A stretch of 64,000 nt of DNA from Fragum whitleyi (GCA_948146395.1 OX411558.1:39246116-39310115), one strand, 5' to 3'. Positions 47,665 through 59,687 are shown, counted from the stretch's first letter. The notes: generated by a model from the letters alone, not told the origin. Numbers and translations: made by a program.

Positions 47665-48484
47665 TACCGTAAATCCCGGACTATAAGCCGTGTTTCCGTG
47701 TCAGTGAGTTTCATTGCTACTGGTTATATTTAGGTTCGACTTATATTTGACAGTCATGAACCATTAATGCAATTATATCAAAAGATCGTGGGAAGAGAAA
47801 AAAATAAACACACACTCATAATCATTAAAGGAGAGATAATTAATAAATACGCCAATACCAACTTAGACAAATATATCCCTAAATTCCTATTGAATAAGTT
47901 TAGCCGCCACCCATTCGCGAAATTCTTAAAACCCTTTTTATAAGAGCGGAAAGCCAAATGCATAATGGTAGATATTAAAGACCATGAGGAATTAAGAAAT
48001 CAGAAATATCGGGACTCTATGGGTTACGTTTTAGCCTAGCGAATTGCCAGCGAAAAGAATAACGACCTAGAATCTAAACATATCAAAATCATCACGCGGG
48101 GAAGCTGATAATTGTCCGTTATCTTTCAATGGTCGGATAGTTATCACAACTCTTGCATTCAATACGAAAGCTGACCGTTACAGGCTGATATCGAAGAGCG
48201 TATCTATAAATAGCATCCAGAGAAGTGACGGAACGGGTTAAGGTAGAATTACCATGAGAAATAAAGAAATTGGAAACATCGGGACTCTAAGGGTTCCGTT
48301 TTGGTCAAGCGAATTGCTGGCGAAAGTCAATGACGTAGTAATTTCGTCATTGAAAATAACCACCCAGAAGCTTAATATATCACATTATGTCCACTTAAGA
48401 TGTAACTGAAAATTACCTTTCCAATTGAAAAGATGTTCATATTGCCTCTCGTAAACAACAAATAATTTGTAATACGGTAAATAC
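47665..48484. mobile_element. element L with internal direct repeat
   Basis: Possible ends TTTACCGTAAATCCCGGACT and ATACGGTAAATACGC. Two related blocks of about 125 bp at 47975-48100 and 48253-48380 share ATCGGGACTCTA, GGGTTACGTTTT / GGGTTCCGTTTT and GCGAATTGC. No coding capacity recognised. Confidence 0.45.
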
Positions 48485-48659
48485 GCATATGTCATCGACG
48501 GTTTACATGTTGGTTAAATTTACTTTGAAGAATGCCTTTTGGCGCACTGCCGTATCTACTATTCATTGTAAAGTTCTTGTATTAAGTCATTTCAATACTG
48601 AAACAGGGATGACGTAAAAAATTGGCCTTAGCGTGGAACAAGAATTGTTATTTGACTTA

Positions 48660-49020
48660 CGTCATGTTAGTGAAAAAGCCCCGTTGAATATTTTTGAAAT
48701 AACACGGGTGTTGTGACAATAGTGGAATAACTTGTGAAAATGACGCCATATTTTGTTTGCTGACGTCATTTCGCAAACGGCGTTATATATTTCGCGGAAT
48801 AACTGTAATGATTCCGAATCGATGAATATCTGGAATTTCCACGGTTTATCAGGTCATATAATTAATATATAATATATATATAATGTATAGAATATTCAAT
48901 CTATGCTCATTAAATACCGAATTTCTTAAACTCGTCATTTGAAGCCTAGTTTTTTTATCTGTTTATAGATCACTTGTTTAATAAATTCGGTATTCAATTA
49001 TCACTCATTCAATATCCTAT
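48660..49020. mobile_element. foldback element F, copy 2
   Basis: Matches 9870-10262: CCCCGTTGAATATTTTTGA, AACGGCGTTATATATTTCGC, ATACCGAATTTCTTAAACTC and the ATCTGTTTATAG arm. It adjoins MITE-A copy 9. Confidence 0.7.
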
Positions 49021-49073
49021 AAATATTTCAATGCCGTCCAAGAAACCCGACATCGGGACGACTTCAAATTTCT

Positions 49074-49512
49074 TACAGTTAACACCATCGTAAAATTGAC
49101 AAGTTGAATGATATTTGAATGGTTTTGGAATGAAAGTGAGAGTGTGAGTGGAGCGTGTTTTGAATGAAATTAAAGGGAGATAATCCATTATCGTTAAATT
49201 GTTCAAGATTAACTGTAATTAGTACCTCCCTATAGTAACATATGCATACATGTTCTATTAATAACTTCCTATTTCTTCAAGAACCAACCGGACGCTTTCA
49301 ATATCAATTATGTTTGTGAACTCGCGATTTTTTTCTACTTATATTTTCTTTGAATATGGTTTTTGGTTGTATATTTTAAGTGATTTTGGAGCGTTTTTGA
49401 GTGGTTTGAGTGAGTGTTTGGAATGAATGAATGAATAAATGAAATGCTGACTGAACGATTTAGAATGGTTTTGATTGAGATGAATGTCAATTTCACGATG
49501 TGACTAACTGTA
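49074..49512 (+). mobile_element. MITE-A copy 9
   Basis: TACAGTTAACACCATCGTA at the left, CACGATGTGACTAACTGTA at the right, GGAATGAATGAATG inside. Confidence 0.8.
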
Positions 49513-50098
49513 AAAGGGGTATACTACCTTAAACGTTATTCATGAGTCGAATTTGTTAAGTGAGGATTAAACGCAATTCGACACCAGGATGAGTTAATAT
49601 GTGTCCTTGCTACAATAGAATTCAGTTCGTTAAGTGTTTTGAGATGTCATTTTGTCTGTCAATTGGAAGACCCACGAAGTATTCATATTAAGAAATTTCA
49701 CCTTGAGTTAACAATGATATTTAGAAATTGTCCACACTTGTTCGCCCTTTCACGGCGAAAGATCGCTTTTGAGTTCCTTTTTTTTTTTATAGGAGACGAT
49801 GGTTATAGACTAAAACGTCGTAACTATAGCTTTGTAAAGCGGTGAAAACATTTTTTGTTGGTTTCTCTCTTTTTTAGATTTTTGTAAGACTTTTCATTTG
49901 TTAATTATTTTGATCGCACAAAAACTAAACAGAGAATTAATCATATCTTCTCGATCAAAGTACTGAAAGTGCTGATGGTGGATGTCCTTATTTTCCATAG
50001 TAGGTTAATATGATCAATATGGTGCAAAAATATATGAATAAAAAATGGGAAAAAATGAATTAAAAAAATCCCCCCAAAAATTCGATTTAAACAATATT
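49513..50098. other. noncoding DNA, nothing recognised
   Basis: No coding exon or clear repeat seen. Confidence 0.4.
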
Positions 50099-51005
50099 AT
50101 ATAGTCCGTTTGACTTCTATATGGACCAACATTTCGCAAAAAATCTCAGAATTGAATTAATGAAACGTATTTTTTTCTTGTCACATCATATTTTCTATCT
50201 TGTACCATGACGAATCTTGCTTTTCAGATTTTTTGAATGTTAAATAATGATTTTGTCCGTCCGTCTACATGTTAACTTCCAGCCTTTCATACCTTCTCGT
50301 GTCTGTAATAAACGGAACAGCGACTTGCCCAACCAAAAATAGATCTGATTTGCATAGGGGCCGAGTCAAACGTGTATGATTTTAAATGAGTCGTTTTGGT
50401 TTAAAATCGAGTATTTTTAAAAAATTAATTTGGTCGAAGATTTTTAATTCCTTGGGATATCAAATCTGAGTGTATTTTTACTGTTTATAAAAACCGGTTG
50501 TCCTAATAAATTATATTTGTTGTTATCTATTTTGAGACGAACCCCATATTCACATATTTAGACCAATCAAAAATCATTATTTAACGAAGTCGTTGTGAAT
50601 TTCACGAGGAAAACTAGATAAGCAGGCGATTAATAACGGTACAAATCACGAGATATTTAAGTTTAAGATGACATGCCCGTCGATATGCTAATTAGCACGT
50701 CCAAATAAGGAAGAATGGACATTGCTTATGTCAAATATTTAGTATAAAACCACGTGTTTTTACTATTGTTTATATCTTGTTACAGCCTTCCTCACCCCTC
50801 GTGTTTAAGAGCGGAAAATGTGAAAATATTAACATTAACTAGATAGACAAAATCATTATTTTGAAATCATTTTATTCCCAAAAAATATTTTTTGGAATGG
50901 TATTTAGCTGAAATTAAGATTTTACCACATACTAATTGCTAATTCAAACTCGATTTTATGCAATTGATGAAAAGGTCGGTCCATATAGAAGTCAAACGGA
51001 CTATA
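50099..51005. mobile_element. element J, complete copy, about 905 bp
   Basis: Terminal inverted repeats of about 30 bp: TATAGTCCGTTTGACTTCTA at the left and TAGAAGTCAAACGGACTATA at the right. No transposase frame; non-autonomous. Two truncated relatives lie in the duplicated units (35175 and 43717). Confidence 0.8.
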
Positions 51006-51214
51006 ACAATACTTTAGCTGTATACATGTCCTTCGTACAGAATACACAATTGTACAAAACTGTGTGACGTTTATGAAAACTTTCGCAAACAGGATCGATG
51101 CTAACACCAGTCCTCGGCCCCGAGACCTGTGGTTTTTAAGGAGGTTTGGTAGAAGTTGCCATGCTGCAGGTCCTTCCTGCCTGTAGATAACGGACATATT
51201 ATTCATTTATCTAT

Positions 51215-51356
51215 CCTGTTTTGAAAAAAAATATTCCCTTTTCAACACTCATTTTTCCATACCTTTTCAAAACAAATGCTGAAAAAAATAAATTGCTTGT
51301 GCCAAGCAATTTCGTCCTATCCCACACTGTTTTCCATACATTTTACCCATTAAAGT
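51215..51356. mobile_element. relic related to the TTAA MITE-E family
   Basis: AATTGCTTGTGCCAAGCAATTTC and the following ACACTGTTTTCC recall the hairpin and right arm of MITE-E at 62171-62392. No intact ends. Confidence 0.4.
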
Positions 51357-51529
51357 GCTTAATTATAATTAAAGTTTTCAAGGAGGACCTGTTTTTATCT
51401 GGAAGGATCTGTAAGATTTAGGACTAAAAGATCTATGAGGCTGGTGGCAAATTGTAGTTAGTAAACCCTGGTTGCCAAAAGTTTTCATCTTGAACGAAAG
51501 ACTATGCATTTTTGTCAATCATCAAATTG

Positions 51530-51955
51530 ATAAACATATAATACGTCCTTAGTGTTTTGTATAAAAAAATATCCTACGAGGTTCGGGGAATAGATACTCG
51601 ACAATTATACCTTGGTTAACTTGACCCGACTTTGACCTTTGTGGAAAAAATGCTTAAATAACAATTATCGACATATTTTATCAATTAACAAAATAAATAT
51701 TACATTCAATACCGTTTGTCATTCATTCCTATGAAAGCACGTGCACAGCCGAGTAGGCATAATAAGATTTTTATACATCTAAATAGCAGGGGTCAGATAC
51801 AAGTCAATAAAACTGCGCTATATCAATCCCACAACCGAGTTAGATATGTTTTCATACAACACACTAAGTATGTTTTATATTTATGTTGTCTCATAACATA
51901 TATTTGCCTAGTTTTCGTCGATATTTCTATCAGAAATGCAAGTTTCTAAAAAAAA
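51530..51955. mobile_element. foldback element H, disrupted copy
   Basis: ATAATACGTCCTTAGTGTTT and ACACACTAAGTATGTTTTAT are the two arms. ATATTTGCCTAG to ATCAGAAATGCAAGTTTCTA matches the inverted left end of the copy at 6016-6256. Confidence 0.55.
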
Positions 51956-52125
51956 AATCGCATTATGTCATTGTACTAAAAAATTCCATGTGAAAACATA
52001 AAAAAGATATTATATTGGATGTTATCACACATATATTTGTATATTTATAAGATAAATTGCAATGCCTACTATATGTATGAGATTCGTCATAAATGGCGTC
52101 TTACGAAATCCCAAGATTTGAGTAT

Positions 52126-52435
52126 TACAGTTAACAACATCGTGAAATGGACAAAATGAACGAGTTTGGAATGTTTTCGGAACGAAATTGAATGAGTGTG
52201 TGGAGCGAGTTTTGAGTGAAATTAAAGGGAGGTAAGCCAATATTGCTAATTTTGTTCAGGATGAACAAAATTTGCGGTATTGATTACCTCCCTTTAATTA
52301 AAAAATGTATAAATGTTCAACAAATAGCTTCCTATTTCTTCAAGATCTAATCAGACGCTTACAATTTCTATTAACTCAGTGAAATCCATATTTTTCCCAT
52401 CTATTTTTTACTTTGAACGAAGTTTTTGTTATATG
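52126..52435 (+). mobile_element. MITE-A copy 10, truncated
   Basis: TACAGTTAACAACATCGTG at the left, central palindrome ATTGCTAATTTTGTTCAGGA near 52240. The right end is missing. Confidence 0.7.
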
Positions 52436-53529
52436 GACCTGTTTTTTCCGTCCTGCATTTTCTTGTTACGTCACCAAATTCTCAAAAATCTCTTTGTGTG
52501 TTCATGTGGTGTTATTAAAAATGATATGTAGTGTTGAGTCAGTAAATTGAACACCTTTTATCAATTCAAGTATTTAGTCTTGGTCATTGTATTCAAAGAA
52601 AATTCCAAAAACATGCTAAAATTCTGGACGGAAAACGTTAACGTTTTACCCCTACTGTTAAAAAAAATTAATTTCAAATAAACTGATTGGTTTTCGTTGG
52701 ATTTGACACTTCAATGTTATGAATAACATGTTAATTCCTAAGATTTACACTTTTCATGTTTGTAAAGGTTTTCTGAAATATGAGAAATCAGCAATGAAAA
52801 ATGACGTTTAAAACGTAATTTTTCGTTTCTTTTAGGTTACGTCTCATCAAATGCCTATAAAAACACATTCTTTTTTAAAAAATGTAATTCGACAAGTTCA
52901 GTATCATTAACTACCATTCTCAAACCTTTTTGGTACAAATCAAATCCGTTCACACCGTTAGTTGTTGAAGTACATGTATTAGCATAAGTATAGTCATCAC
53001 TTTTTCATTAAATGTTACGTCATTAAATTTTATGTACTTCGAAATATTTCTGAAACTACAGTGTGTAAAGACTTGCAGAATACACGCTTTTATACGGAAA
53101 TGACGTAAGCGATCGATAATCATTTTGGAAGCACATGAGCGGCACAACATTTAAGATGGCTGAACCTCGCGAACACGAGGGGTAAGTATAGAAATAAGTT
53201 ACGTCATAAATGTATAGAAAAGTTTAAATGTTTGCATAAATATCCCGTAATAAATCTCAAAACACGGTTAATTTATTTAGTTAATGTTCTTTACACAAGT
53301 ACTCAATGAATTCGTGTGTAAATGGAGGAAGAAAAACTGACTAGCAGTGCGGTAAGTACCCCACCCTCAATGACCCCATTCAATGTCAACATTTTCATAA
53401 ATAACTTCTTCGAAATTTTGAATGTGGCTAGAGGTTGTTGTATATGTGAGTTCTGTCATAATAACTACCTAAAGAGCAAATGTTTGACATTCAAAACAGT
53501 TTATTTGATGCTCAAAAGGAAAGGAAAGC
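52436..53529. other. noncoding DNA, possible upstream decay of the 225 bp array
   Basis: Scattered TTACGTCA/TACGTCTC motifs (52467, 52833, 53014, 53193) resemble the core of the array downstream, without clear spacing. No coding exon recognised. Confidence 0.35.
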
Positions 53530-55510
53530 AATAAGACGTAATTTGGACCACAAAAAACCCAGTTGGTATTTTGTGTCCATATTACATCATCGAAAAGAAG
53601 TTTGAATTGCAACATGAATGCGTACATAAATGAACCACCAAATTACTGTAAATGTGTCAAAATCCTTTCTATAAATGACACATTTTTATCATAAATAACA
53701 TATTCACATTGAAAAAGGTAATGGGAACGAAGTCATTCAAAGACACCAAAAAACTGGATTTTTCGTGTCATTGATACATCTAAGTTGACAGAAATTGTGT
53801 CACTGATACGTCATAGTATCAAAAGAACATAAAACAAATTGAATTCCACAACAAAAATTTTGCAATTGCAAGCGTTACTTGTTATTTGGATGTTTGAATC
53901 GAAATGTTAATCTTCAATAAGCGGTGTTTTTATTTAGAATTTAAAAGTACAAAAACCCACAGAGATGCAACAAGGACTTCATATACGTGTGTCCATTTTA
54001 CATCACAATTAGCATAATTGTTGTCAACGTTACATCTTAATTTATATTGGAAGTTTTACTATATGAGAATTATGTCAGTGACATAATCTTTAAATAGTTG
54101 CCTAGTATCTTGTCCATTAGTTTTTATTTCTAATATTTGGAATGAAAGGCAAAATAAATATTTAAATAACGAATAAAATGTAGTAGAGATGTAACTTGAC
54201 CCAAAATATGTCGTCCTTGTTACAAATGATTCAGTTCATGTAACTTGTTGTAGTGTCAACGATACATCTTGCAAGAATTGTTGTCCTTATTAACATTTAT
54301 TAACAGAAAATCGATTTCAGTGAAATATTAATTTCTTGGTATACATTTTTCTTTCTTTTGCATCCATTTATTAAAAACGATATGAAGGAACTTCTCATTT
54401 ACGAGAATAAAATTGCCAAAGATGTAATTTGACACTGTTAAAGTGTGTCAATGTTTCTCTTTTATCCAGAATTATGCTTCTATGTTACGTCTTTTAATTT
54501 TTTCTCTTGAATCTTTGATATGATCGTATGTATACTTCATTGGCCAGTTTATGTTTTTTCTCGGTGCACAAATTTGACAAGTGAAACTGTCAATAGATAA
54601 TAATTTACAATTTTCCATCTAAATAAAAGGTTCATTAATGTAAGATGTAATTTGACACTATAAAATGACGTCAATGTTCGTCTTATTTACCGGAAGGTGT
54701 TTCCATGTTACATCTTAGAGTGATTTACTTTAAACCTAAAATATAGGTATTGTGGATACCTATATGAGCCAGCATATTTTATCTCCGCATATGATTGAAA
54801 GAAATGAAGCTGGCATCATTTCGTTATTATCACCGTCTTTGAAAATCAAGGATGTTATTATCAAAGACGTAATTTGACACGTTGAAATCGCGTCAAAGAT
54901 CTCATATTTTTTACAATACGGATTCAATGTTACATCTTAAGCTGGACTTGCTGACAGTGTTAAAACACAGCCAGTAATCATTGTTGCTTTGTATGATTAA
55001 TACGACGTTCAAAATCAAAGCACATCAGAAGTATTTTATTTCATATTGTGTATTACTGTCTTGAAACTCAAGCGAATAATATTAAGACGTAATTTGACAC
55101 AATCCAATGGTGTCAAGGTTAGTCTTTGTAGCTGCAAATGTGTCAATGTTACATCTATTACGGACCAAAGCTTTTCTAATAATTCGATAACTGAGTCTGA
55201 AAAAATGCGATGGATTTTCAAGCAAATTTGTAAATTTCTACGCACTTGACCTTGATGAATTGAGCGTGGTCATTAACCAGTTTATGTAAAAAGTAAATTA
55301 CTTGATTGTGATGTAACGTGAACCCATAGTTTGTGTCCACATTACGTCTTGTATTTTGCGGAAATACTCTATGACCCGTAATTTTTTAGTTTCCTAATGC
55401 CTTAACCAAGTTCATTTTTTCTTTGATACACCGAAATGTAGAGCTGAGATATTATATTTCTCTAGCTATAGTCAAATGATATCAAAGATGTAGCTGGACA
55501 CTTTGTCATT
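53530..55510. repeat. diverged array, period about 225 bp, with conserved inverted core
   Basis: The forward motif AAGA(C/T)GTAATTTGACAC recurs near 53533, 53728 (weak), 53961 (weak), 54189, 54419, 54644, 54864, 55084, 55309 and 55485. The spacing is mostly 220-233 bp. Each unit also carries one or two inverted forms, TGTCAATGTTACATCTTA, 40-80 bp downstream. Sequence between cores is not visibly conserved. No coding capacity. Confidence 0.7.
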
Positions 55511-55570
55511 TTAAGTTTGAGTGTTGACTCTTTCTATTTGAAAACAATGTTTGTATGCTATACATTTTCT

Positions 55571-55803
55571 TTAACCTTTTCCAAAATGACAAAATTTAAG
55601 GATGCTCCAAATTCAAAGGTGTTGCAGAGGACAATTAAAACTGAATGAAAATTCGCATTTTTTTTGGTTTTTTTTTGTGTAGAAAATATTGTGGGAAATG
55701 AAGAAATTGCTTATCAAAAGTAATTTCTTCATTTTCCACAATGTTTTCCCAGTCTTTTTCTTGTGAGGTAGTAAAAATGCGTCACTGTGCAGTAATATGT
55801 TAA
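55571..55803. mobile_element. MITE-E copy 1 (TTAA-flanked)
   Basis: TTAA on both sides. Internal hairpin GAAATGAAGAAATTGC / AGTAATTTCTTCATTTTCC. Homologous along its length to the intronic copy at 62167-62396. Ends are diverged. Confidence 0.65.
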
Positions 55804-56004
55804 AAAGCTTAGAAAGCCGAGTGCTACGCCGATATGTATTCGTATTTTGTAGACAATTTTGTTTCAAATACATTTTGATTTGACTTTCTTAGTGCAAAAA
55901 AAGATCTATATAGAACAGAACATATTGAGGCAAATGGAGAAAATGTTGGTTTCCAGCATTTTCTTCTTTTTTGTCTCATTGTCATCCCAAACGTTTGTTG
56001 TTAG

Positions 56005-56215
56005 GTGCGTAAAACAAGGCCCCGTTATTTTTTTTAAAAAAAACTTAAGTACGTTCTCAGACTCAAATATGAGTACCGTGCTCAAATCACACCAAATCCA
56101 CATAGACTTCAATTGAATACCAATCAACGTTGGATGGTATTCCATTGAAGTTGAGCATGAACTCATGAGTATATACTTAAGTTTTTTAGAGAAACCGGGG
56201 CCAGGTCTTGTTTGT
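56005..56215. mobile_element. foldback element, about 210 bp
   Basis: Imperfect arms: AACAAGGCCCCGTTATTTTT at the left and GGCCAGGTCTTGTTTGTG at the right, with AAACTTAAGTACG / TATACTTAAGTTTTTT inside and a central TTCAATTGAATACC hairpin. Confidence 0.55.
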
Positions 56216-56259
56216 GAAAGGGTTACTATGATATATCACTGATAACATAGTAGGTTTAT

Positions 56260-56588
56260 CACGGTGTATAATCACGTGACACAACAATTTCAAAATTTTT
56301 TTAATTATTTTGTTAATACGAGACCGATTTGAATTCGGTTTGAAGCAAAGAAGGAAGACAGACTTCGCGCATTAGATTGGCGTGGTGGATTTTAAAAAAA
56401 ATTGGCTGATAAAAACATTATTGAAGATCAACCAACATTTTGGTTGATCTTCAATAACTTTTTATCGGTTGATTTTTCACAAATCCATCATGTCAATGTA
56501 TTCCTGACATTTTTTTTCAAATTGGTCAAGTACTGAAAAAGTTATTGAATATTATCGGAAATTCTAAGTCACGTGATTATACACCGTG
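56260..56588. mobile_element. 329 bp MITE with perfect 21 bp ends
   Basis: The terminal repeat at 56260-56280 (CACGGTGTATAATCACGTGA plus one base) is repeated perfectly inverted at 56568-56588. A TTTAT directly abuts both ends, consistent with a 5 bp target duplication. A second hairpin (TGAAGATCAACCAACATTTT / TTGGTTGATCTTCAATAA) lies inside. Confidence 0.85.
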
Positions 56589-57005
56589 TTTATGATCACA
56601 TCATACACTTTTTATAAAGAAAAACTACCTGCAAAAATTATATACCTCACGATAAATGACCCGACAGAGCAGCCCATGCTAATCGAATGGAATGCTCTGC
56701 CAGGTCAATTCTCGTCCGCTATAACAACGTATTAATTTTACTTCGGTCTATAGAACATCGATATAGCCACAGCGTTTTGTATATCGGCAATGGTTGACTA
56801 AACTGTTGTATGTACAATTTTACCAAGTTGCTCATAGGATATTCTGGTCTAACAAATCACTATAAAAAAGCCAGATGCAAAGCGATAGACTCTATAAAAT
56901 GTACGTCTTTACTTCAGGTATAAATTGCGTGTAAAGTTGAAGAGAAATCATGACCAACTGGAGAATAAAGAGGAAAAGATTAAAAGGGTAAATCGTGAAC
57001 GCTAT

Positions 57006-59687
57006 ATGGCGTGGAAATGGAATATGAAAATGGACCCTGAAAAGTATCTGAAACATAAGGAAAAGGATGCTGAAAACCATAGGAAATACAGAAAAACAAT
57101 GAACGAAGAACAAAGGAAAAAGTACAATGAGAAGGCGAAGGAGCGCATGAGAAGATATAGATTTAAAAAGACAGAAGATGGCGTTGATCGTTCCGACAAA
57201 AAGACAAGGCAACAAATAAAGATCCAGAGAGAGTACTGGCGCAAAAAGAAAAGGGAACAAAGATTGAGAATGAGTGAAGAACAAATAAAAGAAAGAAATG
57301 AACAGAGGAGAAAGCAATACCACGAAAAAAAAGCAAAGAAAAGACTGGATTTTGAGATGAAGTCTGAGTCCAAGGGTACCGGTAGACATATTAGAATCCC
57401 TGTCAAACCAGACCGATTTGCGGATTCTGTAAACAACTTAATGTCAAATTGTACACCACGCAAGCATAGAGAACTCATGAAAAGGGGCGTTCTTCTTTCA
57501 CCAAATACCAAGAAAAAATATGACACATATACAAAAATAGTTACCAAGGTAAAACTACATTTGAAGGATCTAAAAAAGAGCCAAACCGCGAGAGGGAGAC
57601 AGCATTATTATTTGATAACCAAGGGTCTGGTTGGAAAACATTACATAGAAAAGAGCATACGAGAAGCGTTAGATCTCAAGTACAACTACTGGGCAAGACT
57701 ATGCCACTTACATGAAGAGCCCCTACCAATAACAACGAAAGTATCGGATGAAACAAAGGAAAACATCAAATCGTTCTACATTGACGAGTCTGAAAATCTA
57801 CCTACCCAACGAATGGCAACGAAAAAAGTCTTGACCGAGACCTTGAAAACAACATACAAACGGTTTGTAGGTAAAGGTTATGAACAAAAGGTGTCTCTCA
57901 GCACTTTCATCAAACAAAGACCAAAACAAGTTCTGACAATGAATATGAACAAATTCCAATCATGTCTTTGTGAATATTGTGTCAATGTCGAATTCAAGCT
58001 TGAAGCTTTAGGAAGAGAATGTGTAGCTGAAGATTTGTCTGAGCTGAAACTAGATAACAAATATGAGTGCCTTAAGATGACATTATGTCCCTCTGATAAA
58101 GAAGTTGGCAAGAAAGAGTGCTATGAAAGAGAGTGCTTACGCTGTGGCGAAGAAAGTATTTGTCTTCATTTTTCTCAGCTGGTGGACAAATGTGGGGATA
58201 GAACAGTTAGATGGAAGCGCTGGGAATTGGGCTCAGTTGGAAGACCTGAGAAAAAAGAAAAAAGACAAATGCTTGTGGAAAAAGAAGGCACAGTTCTGGA
58301 TCTTTTAAAACAATTAACTGATGAGCTGAAACCTTTCGCAAAACATATCTTCACAGCATCATGGCAGAGAAAGCAGTACCAGCAGCTAATTAAGAATCTG
58401 CCGAATGACTGTGTAGTTACGGTTATGGATTTCGCAGAGAACTATCGCTGCGTGAACCAGGATGAAATCCAATCAGCGTATTATAATTACAGTCAAGCAA
58501 CTCTTTTCCCATGCGTAGTACACTACAAATGTCCAGACTGCCCCAATGCAATAGTTGAAGAATCGGCTGTGTTCATTACACCGGATTTAAAACATGACAG
58601 TGATGCAGTTCAAAACTTCACAAAGAAACTTGACGAGTATTTGAAGGAAACCGTATCATTTTCAAGGGAGATACAATTTAGTGATGGGTGTGCAGCTCAA
58701 TTCAAATCGAAAACGCCGTTCACACATATATCTGAAGAAACGAACCACATTATTGAAAGATGTTTCTTTGGGTCGAGACACGGCAAAAGTTGTTGTGATG
58801 GTCTGGGAGGCTTAGTGAAAAGCCAGGCAACAAAATACGTACGAAATAGGAAAGGAACAATTCCGAATGCCAAAGCGCTATATGACTTTTGTCAGGAAAA
58901 CCTAGCTGAAAAAGCAGAAGAGAAATGTTCACATAAGAAAAGGTCGTTCTTCTACGTCGAAAATATTCAACGAGATTTAAAATCTGAAAAACTTATGACA
59001 TTACCAGGAACTAGGGCATTGCACAATGTAAAGGCTGTGTCACCAGGCATTGTAAAGGTTCGATCTTTAGCATGCTTTTGCCATGCCTGTGTAAGTGAAG
59101 ATGATAAAGTCAAATGTACAAATGAGCACATCGTGGGAAACTGGATTACCCGGTCATTACGAAGGGAACAGAAAGTTACAAATCCAAACCAAAAAGGTGT
59201 GAAAGAAAGGAAAAACAAGAGAAAGAAGAAATCCAAGCCGAAAAGAAGCTCCAAATGTAAGGTCAAAAATGTGAAATATCAGTGTAGAGTGGACGACAAA
59301 ACAAATGAACAACCAAAGAAAGCGGACCATATAAACCCGAAGGAAAGCAAGAAAAAGGACAAATCAGATGATATGAGTGAAAGCAATGAACAGAAATGTA
59401 ATGGCCAGAGGGAAAACAGAGACATTTTCCGAAATTGTACCACATTTCTAAAATTAAAAGAGCAGTTCAGACAGCAGAATTTACCCAATTGCCATTCGCT
59501 GGTAATAAGAGTTATAGTAATACTAATAAGATTGTTGACAACAACTCTTTGCCCCTTGTTCCCGACGACATTCCTTTACAGCCTACACACCAGCTGTTTC
59601 CATGTGTCATATATGGGGATGGCAATTGTTTGCCTAGGGCAGCGAGCGTATATGCTTACGGCACAGAAAACAATCATGCAGATATGA
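57006..59687 (+). CDS. DDE/RNase H-like transposase-related protein (transposon-derived)
   Basis: The frame is open from 56898. 57006 is the first in-frame ATG; a CTTTACTTCAG acceptor ends at 56917, so an upstream exon is possible. Numbering below starts at codon 56925. Residues 1-160: very basic helical repeats (KYRKTMNEEQRKKY, EQRRKQYHEKKAKK). Then Cys clusters CLCEYC (347-352) and CLRCGEES (404-411). The core has VMDFAENY (Asp502), FSDGCAAQFK (Asp587) and SRHGKSCCDGLGG (His619, Asp625), the order and spacing expected of an RNase H-fold transposase catalytic site; the triad assignment is my inference. A CFCHAC motif (717-722) and a Lys-rich, NLS-like linker follow. The last 70-80 residues read out of frame through the OTU coding region and are probably not real. 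The transposon superfamily was not assigned. Confidence 0.7.
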   Translation: MAWKWNMKMDPEKYLKHKEKDAENHRKYRKTMNEEQRKKYNEKAKERMRRYRFKKTEDGVDRSDKKTRQQIKIQREYWRKKKREQRLRMSEEQIKERNEQRRKQYHEKKAKKRLDFEMKSESKGTGRHIRIPVKPDRFADSVNNLMSNCTPRKHRELMKRGVLLSPNTKKKYDTYTKIVTKVKLHLKDLKKSQTARGRQHYYLITKGLVGKHYIEKSIREALDLKYNYWARLCHLHEEPLPITTKVSDETKENIKSFYIDESENLPTQRMATKKVLTETLKTTYKRFVGKGYEQKVSLSTFIKQRPKQVLTMNMNKFQSCLCEYCVNVEFKLEALGRECVAEDLSELKLDNKYECLKMTLCPSDKEVGKKECYERECLRCGEESICLHFSQLVDKCGDRTVRWKRWELGSVGRPEKKEKRQMLVEKEGTVLDLLKQLTDELKPFAKHIFTASWQRKQYQQLIKNLPNDCVVTVMDFAENYRCVNQDEIQSAYYNYSQATLFPCVVHYKCPDCPNAIVEESAVFITPDLKHDSDAVQNFTKKLDEYLKETVSFSREIQFSDGCAAQFKSKTPFTHISEETNHIIERCFFGSRHGKSCCDGLGGLVKSQATKYVRNRKGTIPNAKALYDFCQENLAEKAEEKCSHKKRSFFYVENIQRDLKSEKLMTLPGTRALHNVKAVSPGIVKVRSLACFCHACVSEDDKVKCTNEHIVGNWITRSLRREQKVTNPNQKGVKERKNKRKKKSKPKRSSKCKVKNVKYQCRVDDKTNEQPKKADHINPKESKKKDKSDDMSESNEQKCNGQRENRDIFRNCTTFLKLKEQFRQQNLPNCHSLVIRVIVILIRLLTTTLCPLFPTTFLYSLHTSCFHVSYMGMAIVCLGQRAYMLTAQKTIMQI

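Noticed and set aside
59466..59687. C-terminal part of the transposase frame as real protein
   Set aside because: It reads out of frame through the sequence encoding the start of the OTU protein and has no resemblance to the rest.
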